A stretch of 5,049 bases of DNA from contig JAFQDI010000170.1 in the NCBI GenBank assembly GCA_017416055.1, forward strand, positions 1 to 5,049. Direction: 5' to 3'. Made by a program: the position numbers and the translations under genes. The notes below the pieces were generated by a model. The model was given only the letters and a program-made list of their open reading frames with translations. It was not told where the DNA came from and made no database searches. This document shows, piece by piece, positions 1-5,049 of the stretch (positions are counted from its first letter, which is position 1; every line of letters starts with the position of its first letter). The stretch comes from Lachnospiraceae bacterium. GTDB taxonomy: Bacteria; Bacillota_A; Clostridia; Lachnospirales; Lachnospiraceae.

Positions 1-15
1 ATTATTGTACTCCTT
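1..15 (-). promoter_or_regulatory. Ribosome binding site and presumed start of the gene after spoVAC (likely spoVAD)
   Basis: Read on the minus strand, AAGGAG lies at 15-10, followed by seven bases and then AT at 2-1. If the next base outside the window is G, an ATG begins at position 2 with ideal spacing. In spoVA operons the gene after spoVAC is normally spoVAD, whose product binds dipicolinic acid, so spoVAD is expected here by synteny; no codon of it beyond the start is visible. The Shine-Dalgarno also forms one arm of a small inverted repeat (TCCTT at 24-20, AAGGA at 15-11). Confidence 0.6.
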
Positions 16-39
16 GCGAAAGGATTTTGCAAGAAAAAG

Positions 40-519
40 TCAGAGGATTTCAAGCATTTTCAGCCCCCAGTAGATCATCCCCAGCACCCAACTGGTGAAC
101 ACTCCGTACAAAATCACCGGGCCGGAAATCGTAAAGATTTTGCAACCGATCCCGTACACCTGCCCCTCCACGCGATTCTCAATCGCCGGCGAGGCCACCG
201 AGTTGGCAAATCCGCTGATGGGGACCAGTGCTCCGGCTCCTCCGAATTTCACAATCTCTGAGAACCAGTTAAATCCGGTCAGGATGACCGTGCACAGAAT
301 GATCACCAGAAGTGTCCACGTACCGGCATCCTCCTTTTCCATGCCCATCCCAAGGAATCCATTGGTTAAGGCCTGACCGATGGTGCAGATGATTCCTCCG
401 GTGATAAAGGCCTTCAGCATATTGAGAGGAAGGCTGTGTTTAGGTGTGACTTCCTTCACATATGCCTCATATTCCTCCGGGCTCATGTCCCAAAGCATTG
501 TCTTTTTCTTCTCTTTCAT
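40..519 (-). CDS. spoVAC: Stage V sporulation protein AC (SpoVAC), inner forespore membrane DPA channel component
   Basis: SpoVAC is a small polytopic membrane protein of the SpoVA complex, which takes calcium-dipicolinate into the forespore and releases it at germination; in Bacillus subtilis it behaves as a mechanosensitive channel. The 159 residues match the family length (about 150). Hydrophobic segments lie near residues 35-57, 66-83 and 129-150. The conserved block at 92-117 contains GGAGALVP, SGFANSVAS and AIENR, diagnostic of SpoVAC and its paralogue SpoVAE. The length and the N-terminal charged cytoplasmic extension (KEKKK, then a DMSPEEYEAY stretch) favour SpoVAC. The ATG at 519 is preceded by GGAGG (529-525) five bases away. 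In-frame codons continue upstream to 762, but there they overlap spoVAB and are not coding. The gene lies 23 nt after spoVAB, in the same transcript. Confidence 0.95.
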   Translation of the reverse strand: MKEKKKTMLWDMSPEEYEAYVKEVTPKHSLPLNMLKAFITGGIICTIGQALTNGFLGMGMEKEDAGTWTLLVIILCTVILTGFNWFSEIVKFGGAGALVPISGFANSVASPAIENRVEGQVYGIGCKIFTISGPVILYGVFTSWVLGMIYWGLKMLEIL

Positions 520-542
520 CTCAACCTCCGTTTTCTCTATCC

Positions 543-965
543 TCACGCAAATCCGTATGCAAAGTAAACCAGCGCTCCAATTGCCTTTCCCACCGCCACG
601 CTGAGGATCAGATACGGCAACCCTACTGTCAGCCGCAATCTTCGGCTCATGACCGGCACCGTGTTCACGGTCTCTGCCAGGGCCATCACCAGACATCCCA
701 CGTAGATTCCGGAAAACAGCCCGAATACCGCCATGAAGAACATTCCCCCCGGAAGATTCCATTCATTGAAATAATAAAGATTCCCGATCGTCGCCCCGAT
801 GGAAATGCAATCCTCAAACAGGTGGCTCCGCTCGGACAAATGACATTTTCCGATGATCCGTACCACCAGACCAATGGTGATCACAAAGGCAAACAGCGCG
901 GCTGCCACCACTGCTCCGGAACAAAATCCAACCGCTGCCAATCCTGCCAATTTAAGATACGTCAA
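543..965 (-). CDS. spoVAB: Stage V sporulation protein AB (SpoVAB), membrane component of the spoVA operon
   Basis: SpoVAB is a small hydrophobic protein of the SpoVA dipicolinate transport machinery in the inner forespore membrane. Hydrophobic segments lie around residues 5-36, 55-65, 74-97 and 115-137. The GxxxGxxxAAxxA-rich first helix, the glycine-rich FGLFSGIYVGCL segment and the ALAETVNTVPVMSRR loop agree with the SpoVAB family as I recall it. I chose the TTG at 965: AAAGGA lies eight bases upstream, the protein is then 140 residues (B. subtilis about 141), and the first membrane helix starts right after the N-terminus as in homologues. The alternative ATG at 989 adds eight polar residues, has no visible Shine-Dalgarno and would lengthen the overlap with spoVAA from 14 to 38 nt. 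Family identity is firm; the start is less so. Confidence 0.9.
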   Translation of the reverse strand: MTYLKLAGLAAVGFCSGAVVAAALFAFVITIGLVVRIIGKCHLSERSHLFEDCISIGATIGNLYYFNEWNLPGGMFFMAVFGLFSGIYVGCLVMALAETVNTVPVMSRRLRLTVGLPYLILSVAVGKAIGALVYFAYGFA

Positions 966-1578
966 TTCCCGATTCCTTTCTGCCTGCATTTTGGATCAAT
1001 GTATCATTAACCGCAGTCTCGTAGTCACGCATCTGAACTTCGATGGGTGTCGGATCTTTCGAAAAACTGATCTTGCTGAAATGATTGAAAAAGACCAGAA
1101 TCCCCACCGGAAGGCCTACCGAGTAGGCGATGTCCAACACATTCAAGCCCTGCGGCTCCCGCCCCATCACATTCCGATACATTTGTTCAAAGATTTCCGA
1201 GACACACCCGTCGTTGTTGAAGGTCATGATTGCGAAAGCTCCTCCGATCAACATGGTCACACAGACAAACAGTGTCTTCACCCAGTTCCACCACTTTGGA
1301 CTTCCTGTGCCCGGTCGGTAATCAATAATGAAATCCGTCTCTCCCAAATTGGACACGCGGATGCCCTGCTCCATCTCCGTCAGTTTCTCGATTACCTTCA
1401 AAACGGACATTACATAGCGCTGATCGCTATCACTTTGGATCTCCAAGATTTTCGCTCGCCTGCATCGCTCTTCCAGTGCTTTGTCGCTGCACCAAAGTTT
1501 TGCGACCTGATCAAGAAAAACCGTTTTTTGTTTCACCAGAGAAATTTTCTCCAGCTTCAGATATAAAATGTCGCTCAT
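952..1578 (-). CDS. spoVAA: Stage V sporulation protein AA (SpoVAA)
   Basis: SpoVAA is the first classical gene of the spoVA operon and is needed, with the others, for dipicolinate uptake into the forespore. The 208 residues match the usual length (206 in B. subtilis). The N-terminal half (about 1-95) is soluble and begins with a beta-like YLKLEKISLV segment. Two hydrophobic segments follow, about 100-120 and 148-166. The stretches GGAFAIMTFNND, AYSVGLPVGI, VFFNHF and DPTPIEVQMRDYE correspond to recognised conserved SpoVAA blocks. I chose the ATG at 1578 because GGGAGG lies six bases upstream (1590-1585) and the start overlaps the upstream small gene by ATGA, typical of translational coupling. 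An ATG nine codons further upstream falls inside the small gene and looks spurious. The 3' end overlaps spoVAB. Confidence 0.95.
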   Translation of the reverse strand: MSDILYLKLEKISLVKQKTVFLDQVAKLWCSDKALEERCRRAKILEIQSDSDQRYVMSVLKVIEKLTEMEQGIRVSNLGETDFIIDYRPGTGSPKWWNWVKTLFVCVTMLIGGAFAIMTFNNDGCVSEIFEQMYRNVMGREPQGLNVLDIAYSVGLPVGILVFFNHFSKISFSKDPTPIEVQMRDYETAVNDTLIQNAGRKESGIDVS

Positions 1579-1754
1579 TGGACGCCTCCCGGGATCGCCA
1601 TGCACTGCTCACCGGCCTGAACTGCCGACTGCACCAGCATTCCTCCGCTGAAACTGTCTGCCGACTGATCTGCAAACGTGAGCGCAATGACAAAAACCAG
1701 AAGCGCCACCAACAATACCAAAAACAGCCATGTACCGTTTACCTTTTTTTCCAT
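1575..1754 (-). CDS. Small single-pass membrane protein between sigF and spoVAA, function unknown
   Basis: I do not recognise this 59-residue protein. It has a short basic N-terminus (MEKK), one hydrophobic segment at about residues 9-28, and an acidic-to-neutral tail of about 30 residues containing one Cys (51) and two Gly pairs. The charge pattern puts the N-terminus inside and the tail across the membrane. Alternatively the helix could be a signal peptide cleaved near the LTFA/DQ junction. The coding call rests on a near-perfect Shine-Dalgarno (AGGAGG at 1765-1760, five bases before the ATG), an ATGA overlap with spoVAA and a good forespore promoter just upstream. It appears to be the first cistron of the spoVA transcript, so expression in the forespore with the SpoVA proteins is likely. 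An extended reading from a TTG at 1835 lacks a Shine-Dalgarno and runs through the promoter. Confidence 0.8.
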   Translation of the reverse strand: MEKKVNGTWLFLVLLVALLVFVIALTFADQSADSFSGGMLVQSAVQAGEQCMAIPGGVQ

Positions 1755-1768
1755 CAATACCTCCTTCC

Positions 1769-1786
1769 GACCGAAATTTTCCGGTC
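1769..1786 (-). other. Short hairpin in the spoVA leader, just upstream of the Shine-Dalgarno
   Basis: On the minus strand GACCG (1786-1782) pairs with CGGTC (1773-1769), extended inward by a G-U and an A-T pair over an AAAT loop. It ends three bases before AGGAGG. No T-tract follows, so it is not an intrinsic terminator of sigF. It may stabilise the 5' end of the transcript or position the ribosome site; that role is inference. Confidence 0.45.
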
Positions 1787-1801
1787 TTTTCGAGTTGGAA
1801 T

Positions 1802-1830
1802 TAGTATAAACCACATGACTGTTTTTATTC
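1802..1830 (-). promoter_or_regulatory. Forespore-type (sigma-G/sigma-F) promoter for the spoVA operon
   Basis: On the minus strand GAATA (1830-1826) and TATACTA (1808-1802) are separated by 17 bases. GAATA fits the sigma-G -35 consensus gHATR exactly, and TATACTA fits the -10 consensus CATnHTA in all but the first base; the usual spacing is about 17-18. SpoVA is a known sigma-G operon in B. subtilis, which agrees. Transcription should start near 1795, leaving a leader of about 40 nt before the small membrane protein. The -35 lies one base beyond the sigF stop codon. A TTGACG overlaps the -35 at 1835-1830, but its spacing to the -10 (19-21) is poor for sigma-A. Confidence 0.7.
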
Positions 1831-1831
1831 G

Positions 1832-2548
1832 TCAACTGATTTTTTTTCGCATCGCCGCCAGAATCCGTTTTTCCAGACGGGAGACCTGAACTTGTGAGAT
1901 GCCCAGTTCTCCGGCGATCTGCGTCTGTGTTTTTTCCTGATAATATCTCATCACAATAATCTGACGTTCCTTCGGTGCCAACTCACGGATCAGCTTGTGA
2001 AGAGCCAGACGGTCAATCACCGCCTCGTCGGCTCTCCCCTCTTCCTCCAAGCGATCAATGAGATAGATCTCGTTTCCGTCACCCTGGTAGATTGTCCGGT
2101 TCAGGGACTCCACCTCCGCATCCGACTCCATGGCAGCTGCCAGTTCCTCAATTCCGGTTCCCACCTCTTTGGCCAGTTCCTCCAAGGTTGGTTCTCTGCC
2201 CAGTCTGATATTCAGTTGTTCTCTTGCCGTCTTCGCTTTCTGGGAAAGTTCCTTCAATGAGCGACTGACCTTGATCATCCCGTCATCCCGCAAAAACCGC
2301 TTGATCTCACCCGCGATCATCGGCACCGCATAGGTGGACAGCTGTACTTCGTAGCGCAGATCAAATTTGTCGATTGCCTTGATCAGACCAATGCTGCCGA
2401 TCTGTATCAAATCCTCCATCTCGCAGCCCCGTCCCAGAAAGCGGCGAACCACACTCCAGACGAGACCCATGTTTTCTGATACCAGTTTGTCTCTGGCTTC
2501 CTTATCCCCCGCGTGTGCCTGCCTTAGCAGCATCAAATTGTCTTCCAT
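1832..2548 (-). CDS. sigF: RNA polymerase sporulation sigma factor SigF (sigma-F, SpoIIAC)
   Basis: Sigma-F is the first forespore-specific sigma factor, held inactive by SpoIIAB until asymmetric septation. The 238 residues show the sigma-70 architecture. Region 2 covers about 23-98, with the core-binding MEDLIQIGSIGLIKAIDKFD (44-63) and the family-diagnostic STYAVPMIAGEI, RFLRDDG and KVSRSLKEL (71-101). Region 3 covers about 102-170. Region 4 covers about 185-236, with the helix-turn-helix TQTQIAGELGISQVQVSRLEKR (207-228), nearly identical to B. subtilis SigF. SigG proteins share some motifs, but the spoIIAA-spoIIAB neighbourhood decides the identity. The ATG at 2548 has GGGAG (2562-2558) nine bases upstream; a second Met at residue 6 is less well placed. 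The gene lies 18 nt after spoIIAB. No terminator follows, so spoIIA transcripts may run on into spoVA. Confidence 0.97.
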   Translation of the reverse strand: MEDNLMLLRQAHAGDKEARDKLVSENMGLVWSVVRRFLGRGCEMEDLIQIGSIGLIKAIDKFDLRYEVQLSTYAVPMIAGEIKRFLRDDGMIKVSRSLKELSQKAKTAREQLNIRLGREPTLEELAKEVGTGIEELAAAMESDAEVESLNRTIYQGDGNEIYLIDRLEEEGRADEAVIDRLALHKLIRELAPKERQIIVMRYYQEKTQTQIAGELGISQVQVSRLEKRILAAMRKKIS

Positions 2549-2566
2549 ACGCAGGTTCTCCCGATT

Positions 2567-3034
2567 TTATACCGCTTTCTTTTCCAGACCGGCACTGCCA
2601 ATCTGCTTTTTCATCTCCACCGTCGTCCCTTCACCGGGCACTGAAGTCACTTTGATTTTGTCCATGAAGGTCTCCATAAACGTAAAGCCCATGCCGGAAC
2701 GGTCTCTGGACGGTTTTGAGGTGTAGAGGGGTTCCATTGCCTTTTGGACGTCTGAGATGCCCTGCCCCCAGTCTCTCACCCGAACCGTCAGTTCCTTTTT
2801 GCTTGTCTCCAGTTCCACGAAGATCTTCCCGACCGTCTCCTCATAAGCGTGAATCACACAGTTCGTCACTGCCTCAGAAACAGCCGTCTTGATGTCCTCC
2901 AGTTCCTCCATCGTCGGGTTTAGCCGTGCGACAAACACCGCTGTCACCACTCTGGCAAACTGCTCGTTGTGTGAATAACTCTCAAACTCTATGCTCACTT
3001 TCTCCTGTACTCCTGCCTGAATTTCCTTATCCAT
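2567..3034 (-). CDS. spoIIAB: Anti-sigma F factor SpoIIAB, serine kinase of the GHKL fold
   Basis: SpoIIAB binds sigma-F and also phosphorylates SpoIIAA using ATP. The 155 residues carry the GHKL ATP-binding motifs. The N-box SEAVTN (53-58) holds the presumed catalytic base Glu54 and the magnesium-coordinating Asn58. The G1 box is RDWGQG (87-92). The G2 box is RSGMGF (112-117). The PLYTSKP lid motif lies at 102-108. NEQFARV (23-29) includes Arg28, equivalent to B. subtilis Arg20, which contacts sigma-F and SpoIIAA. The protein has about eight extra N-terminal residues and a short C-terminal tail compared with the B. subtilis protein (146 residues). AAGGAGG overlaps the spoIIAA stop codon and lies eight bases before this ATG, linking translation of the two genes, which are 13 nt apart. 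Confidence 0.97.
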   Translation of the reverse strand: MDKEIQAGVQEKVSIEFESYSHNEQFARVVTAVFVARLNPTMEELEDIKTAVSEAVTNCVIHAYEETVGKIFVELETSKKELTVRVRDWGQGISDVQKAMEPLYTSKPSRDRSGMGFTFMETFMDKIKVTSVPGEGTTVEMKKQIGSAGLEKKAV

Positions 3035-3047
3035 CCTCTTTTCCTCC

Positions 3048-3392
3048 TTATCGGTTTGCTTCCAACGCCTGTCGAGTCGTCGCGTAAACGTTCACAATCT
3101 GGCAAATTCCTGACATCCGCATGATCCGCAAGACCCGTTCGTTCGCTCCGCTGACCGCCATCTGACCGCCGAATGATTTCACACGCTTGTACTTGCCCAG
3201 CACCAGGCCGATCCCGGCACTGTCCATGAACTCCGTCTCCGTAAAATCGAGCACCACACGCCGTATTCCTCTCGCCGCCAACATCATATCCAGATTGTCG
3301 CGAATCTCACCGCTGCTATGGTGGTCCAGTTCCCTCGGCATGGGGATAACCAGCGCGCCTCTCGTCACATAGCTTTCCTGCCGCACTTCCAT
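3048..3392 (-). CDS. spoIIAA: Anti-sigma F factor antagonist SpoIIAA (STAS domain)
   Basis: SpoIIAA releases sigma-F from SpoIIAB when dephosphorylated by SpoIIE, and is inactivated when SpoIIAB phosphorylates it. The 114-residue protein is a complete STAS domain. The ELDHHSSGEIR segment (21-31) matches the conserved GELDHH region. The phosphorylation loop FMDSAGIGL (55-63) places the target serine at residue 58, the same number as in B. subtilis (Ser58). The glycine-rich stretch FGGQM before beta-4 and the MSGICQIV segment are also typical. I chose the ATG at 3392 because AAGGAGG (3406-3400) lies seven bases upstream. A longer reading from 3446 would begin at the terminator right arm, adds 18 residues not found in the family, and was rejected. 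Confidence 0.97.
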   Translation of the reverse strand: MEVRQESYVTRGALVIPMPRELDHHSSGEIRDNLDMMLAARGIRRVVLDFTETEFMDSAGIGLVLGKYKRVKSFGGQMAVSGANERVLRIMRMSGICQIVNVYATTRQALEANR

Positions 3393-3432
3393 GTTGATTC
3401 CTCCTTTTTCGTCATCCATCTCCATTTTTCGC

Positions 3433-3481
3433 AAAAAAACAAGCACCTATGCAAAGGGTTTCATCCTTTGTATAAGTGCCT
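3433..3481 (-). terminator. Strong intrinsic terminator after the zinc-ribbon/TPR gene
   Basis: On the minus strand a 17-pair stem (left arm 3481-3465, right arm 3457-3441) has one A-C mismatch and two G-T pairs over a seven-base loop (3464-3458). It is followed after one G by seven Ts (3439-3433). It begins 22 nt beyond the TPR stop codon and so ends that transcript. Read on the plus strand the stem lacks a T-tract, so it acts in one direction only. The T-tract ends only 40 nt before the spoIIAA start. Confidence 0.9.
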
Positions 3482-3503
3482 GATCTGTCTTCTTTTCTAC
3501 GAT

Positions 3504-4895
3504 TCAGTTCGCCGTCGCCAGCAAATCTTTCGCCTCTTTTGCAAGCAGATGATCCGGATACTCGGTGATTACCCGATTCAGATAGACCGCTGCATTTTCC
3601 CGATCCGCGAGATTCCAATATGCGGTGCCTAACAAAAAGATCGCCTCCGGGAATTCCTCATTCCACTGAAGAACCATCAGCAGACTGTCCCGAGCCTCCT
3701 CAAATTTGCTCTCCTCACAGAGCGTCACCGCCGTATTGTACAGCCTAGAAGCTCCGTTGGTCGAATACTCCGCAGTCAGTTTCTGATACCCGGTCAAAAA
3801 CTGCTCCGACAAATCACCCTCCGGATCAATCTTCAACAATTCTTCCATCGCGTGATAGTCATCACCACTGAATTTGTACGCATAGACCAACAGTAAACGA
3901 TCGTATTTCGCCTGAACGGTGTCCTTACCGGCATAAGCCGCCAACTGCTCGAGAAGTGCCTGTTTTTCTGTCTCCCAATCCGCGGAGTCGTGTTCAAGCC
4001 GATCAATCTCGTCCTGTAATTGCTGCAGCGAGGAAAAATAATCCTGTTGCGCCTGGTTCGCCTGTTGCTGCAAATCACGCCGTTCCGCCGGAAAGATCAA
4101 AAAGTAGGTGCTGACCACACCGATCAAAATGCCGGTGACCATCAAAAACACGGTTCGCCAGCTTCCGGTTCTCTCACTGTATTTGGGGATCAGGATATCA
4201 CCGGCAACCGCGTCTTCCTCCTCCGCCGGATGGACCGGAAGGATCTCCCTCTTTCGCTTCATGGATTTGAGTCTTCTCTGCCTTGCCACTTCCCGCAGTT
4301 CACTCAGATAAATCAGTGCCGTGCTGTTTCCGGAATCGATCCTGAGTGCCTTGTGCAGGATCCGTTCTGCCTTTGCATACTCTTTTTTCTTCATATACAA
4401 AAGTGCAAGCAACAGATGCGCCTTTAAATGGCGTGGATTGCGGCTGATGACCTGCTTTGCCTGCAAAATCGCCAGATCCTCGCTCTCCTCTCGCACATAG
4501 CGAATCGCTAAATTGTACTTACGAATCACCTGACTGATGTTGTCCACGCGCGCCTGTCTCGATGCAATCGTCTCCAAATAGCCGACCGCAGGGTTGTCCA
4601 CGGCCTGAAAGGATGCACTGATCGTCCATTCCTCAAGTGCGTCCTCCACCTCACCAATCTCGTAGTAGACCAGGCCGAGCAGGTTGCGGGCGGGAACATT
4701 GTTCTTGTTCCATTTCAAACTGCGCTGCAGCCACGTCAGTGCTCCGCTCATATCACGCACGCGAGCCAATTCAAGACCACGGTTGTAACACGAGTTGGAC
4801 AATTGAATGATTCGTTTATATATCTTTACTTCCTGTCCGCATCTGGGACATTTATCCTGGCTGCCCAACGGGCCTCCACACCAAAAACATTTCAT
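3504..4895 (-). CDS. Membrane-anchored zinc-ribbon/TPR protein, function unknown
   Basis: This 463-residue protein begins with a zinc ribbon (Cys3, Cys6, Cys16, Cys19). TPR-like helical repeats follow at about 33-66, 67-100 and 157-190. A basic stretch (RQRR to KRKR, 205-216) comes next, then one transmembrane helix at about 248-268, a charged heptad-like coiled coil at about 271-320 and further TPR-like repeats around 380-450. The basic cluster on the N-terminal side of the helix predicts zinc ribbon and first TPRs in the cytoplasm, with coiled coil and last TPRs outside. TPRs generally hold protein partners, so a scaffold role is reasonable but unproven. The ATG at 4895 has AAAGGA six bases upstream and lies 14 nt after the preceding gene, indicating an operon. 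The terminator at 3481-3433 separates it from spoIIA; a sporulation role is suggested only by position. Confidence 0.85.
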   Translation of the reverse strand: MKCFWCGGPLGSQDKCPRCGQEVKIYKRIIQLSNSCYNRGLELARVRDMSGALTWLQRSLKWNKNNVPARNLLGLVYYEIGEVEDALEEWTISASFQAVDNPAVGYLETIASRQARVDNISQVIRKYNLAIRYVREESEDLAILQAKQVISRNPRHLKAHLLLALLYMKKKEYAKAERILHKALRIDSGNSTALIYLSELREVARQRRLKSMKRKREILPVHPAEEEDAVAGDILIPKYSERTGSWRTVFLMVTGILIGVVSTYFLIFPAERRDLQQQANQAQQDYFSSLQQLQDEIDRLEHDSADWETEKQALLEQLAAYAGKDTVQAKYDRLLLVYAYKFSGDDYHAMEELLKIDPEGDLSEQFLTGYQKLTAEYSTNGASRLYNTAVTLCEESKFEEARDSLLMVLQWNEEFPEAIFLLGTAYWNLADRENAAVYLNRVITEYPDHLLAKEAKDLLATAN

Positions 4896-4909
4896 TGCCT
4901 GTCCTTTTC

Positions 4910-5047
4910 CTATGCCTTCTTATCGCTGTTTTGCTGCATCATCTGCAACAGAATGTCGGTCATGTCCGTAAGATCGCGGTGAACGATCTCATCTTCCAGG
5001 CTCTCTATCTCCTTGCTGGGCTTATACTTCTCCAGCTCTTCCTCAAA
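4910..5047 (-). CDS. C-terminal end of an unrecognised acidic protein (partial)
   Basis: The open frame enters from the high-coordinate edge and ends at a TAG at 4912-4910, giving 45 residues beginning FEEELEKYKP and ending MMQQNSDKKA. The tail is highly charged (EEELEK, IESLEDEIVHRD) and probably helical, with a short amphipathic segment (LTDMTDILLQMM) before the end. No family can be assigned from this fragment. It is called coding because the other two frames on this strand are interrupted, and because it ends 14 nt before the well-supported start of the zinc-ribbon/TPR gene, which suggests one transcript. Confidence 0.7.
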   Translation of the reverse strand, partial: FEEELEKYKPSKEIESLEDEIVHRDLTDMTDILLQMMQQNSDKKA

Positions 5048-5049
5048 AT

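Noticed and set aside
462..1010. A 182-codon plus-strand open frame opposite spoVAB
   Set aside because: Antisense to spoVAB and the spoVAC start; its His, Gln, Ser and Pro-rich translation has no domain character.
853..1566. A 237-codon plus-strand open frame opposite spoVAA and spoVAB
   Set aside because: It is antisense to two well-recognised genes, its composition (many His, Ser, Arg and Pro) looks like a reverse-strand shadow, and it resembles no family I know.
1769..1786. The hairpin after sigF as an intrinsic terminator
   Set aside because: The stem is short and is followed by a purine-rich Shine-Dalgarno, not a T-tract.
1755..1835. A longer small membrane protein starting at a TTG at 1835
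   Set aside because: No Shine-Dalgarno upstream, and the added codons cover the predicted promoter and leader hairpin; the ATG at 1754 has a near-perfect ribosome site.
3393..3446. A longer spoIIAA start at 3446
   Set aside because: The extension starts in the terminator right arm and runs through the Shine-Dalgarno of the family-consistent start at 3392.
3500..3531. A possible sigma-H promoter (GAAAGATTT at 3531-3523, ACTGAAT at 3508-3502) for spoIIA
   Set aside because: The spacing is 14 bases rather than 11-12, and a transcript from it would carry the full terminator hairpin before spoIIAA.
3412..3618. A 68-codon minus-strand open frame across the TPR gene end and the intergenic region
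   Set aside because: It overlaps the TPR coding end in another frame, reads through the terminator, and has no ribosome site or family character.

Overview
The window carries the core forespore sporulation cluster of an endospore-forming Firmicute. The gene order spoIIAA-spoIIAB-sigF followed by spoVAA-spoVAB-spoVAC, strong Shine-Dalgarno sequences (AAGGAGG type), roughly balanced base composition and a zinc-ribbon/TPR gene upstream suggest an anaerobic Clostridia member, plausibly Lachnospiraceae. The family assignment is inference; the endospore-former assignment is firm. Every gene lies on the minus strand, so transcription runs from high to low coordinates.

Layout in transcription order. 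(1) 5047-4910: the last 45 codons of an unrecognised acidic protein. (2) 4895-3504: a 463-residue protein with an N-terminal zinc ribbon, TPR repeats, one transmembrane segment, a coiled coil and more TPR repeats. It starts 14 nt after gene 1 and is closed by a strong intrinsic terminator at 3481-3433. (3) 3392-1832: the spoIIA operon, encoding anti-anti-sigma SpoIIAA, anti-sigma kinase SpoIIAB and sigma-F. The genes are 13 and 18 nt apart. (4) 1830-1802: a forespore-type (sigma-G/sigma-F) promoter immediately after the sigF stop codon, then a short hairpin leader. (5) 1754-1575: a 59-residue single-pass membrane protein that I do not recognise, joined to spoVAA by an ATGA overlap. (6) 1578-40: spoVAA, spoVAB and spoVAC. 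The ribosome binding site of the next gene, presumably spoVAD, sits at the low-coordinate edge, with its ATG apparently straddling position 1.

How it fits together. SpoIIAB holds sigma-F inactive; dephosphorylated SpoIIAA releases it after asymmetric division, switching on forespore transcription. Sigma-F, and later sigma-G, drive forespore genes, including the spoVA operon whose membrane proteins move calcium-dipicolinate into the forespore and out again at germination. One stretch of DNA therefore encodes both the switch and one of its late outputs, with the output promoter set directly against the end of the switch gene.

The main items for a second look are the small membrane protein at the head of the spoVA transcript; the 40 nt between the upstream terminator and spoIIAA, which leave little room for the expected sigma-H promoter; and the membrane-spanning zinc-ribbon/TPR protein upstream. 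No mobile elements, CRISPR arrays, tRNA or rRNA genes were seen, and no gene-free stretch exceeds about 115 nt.
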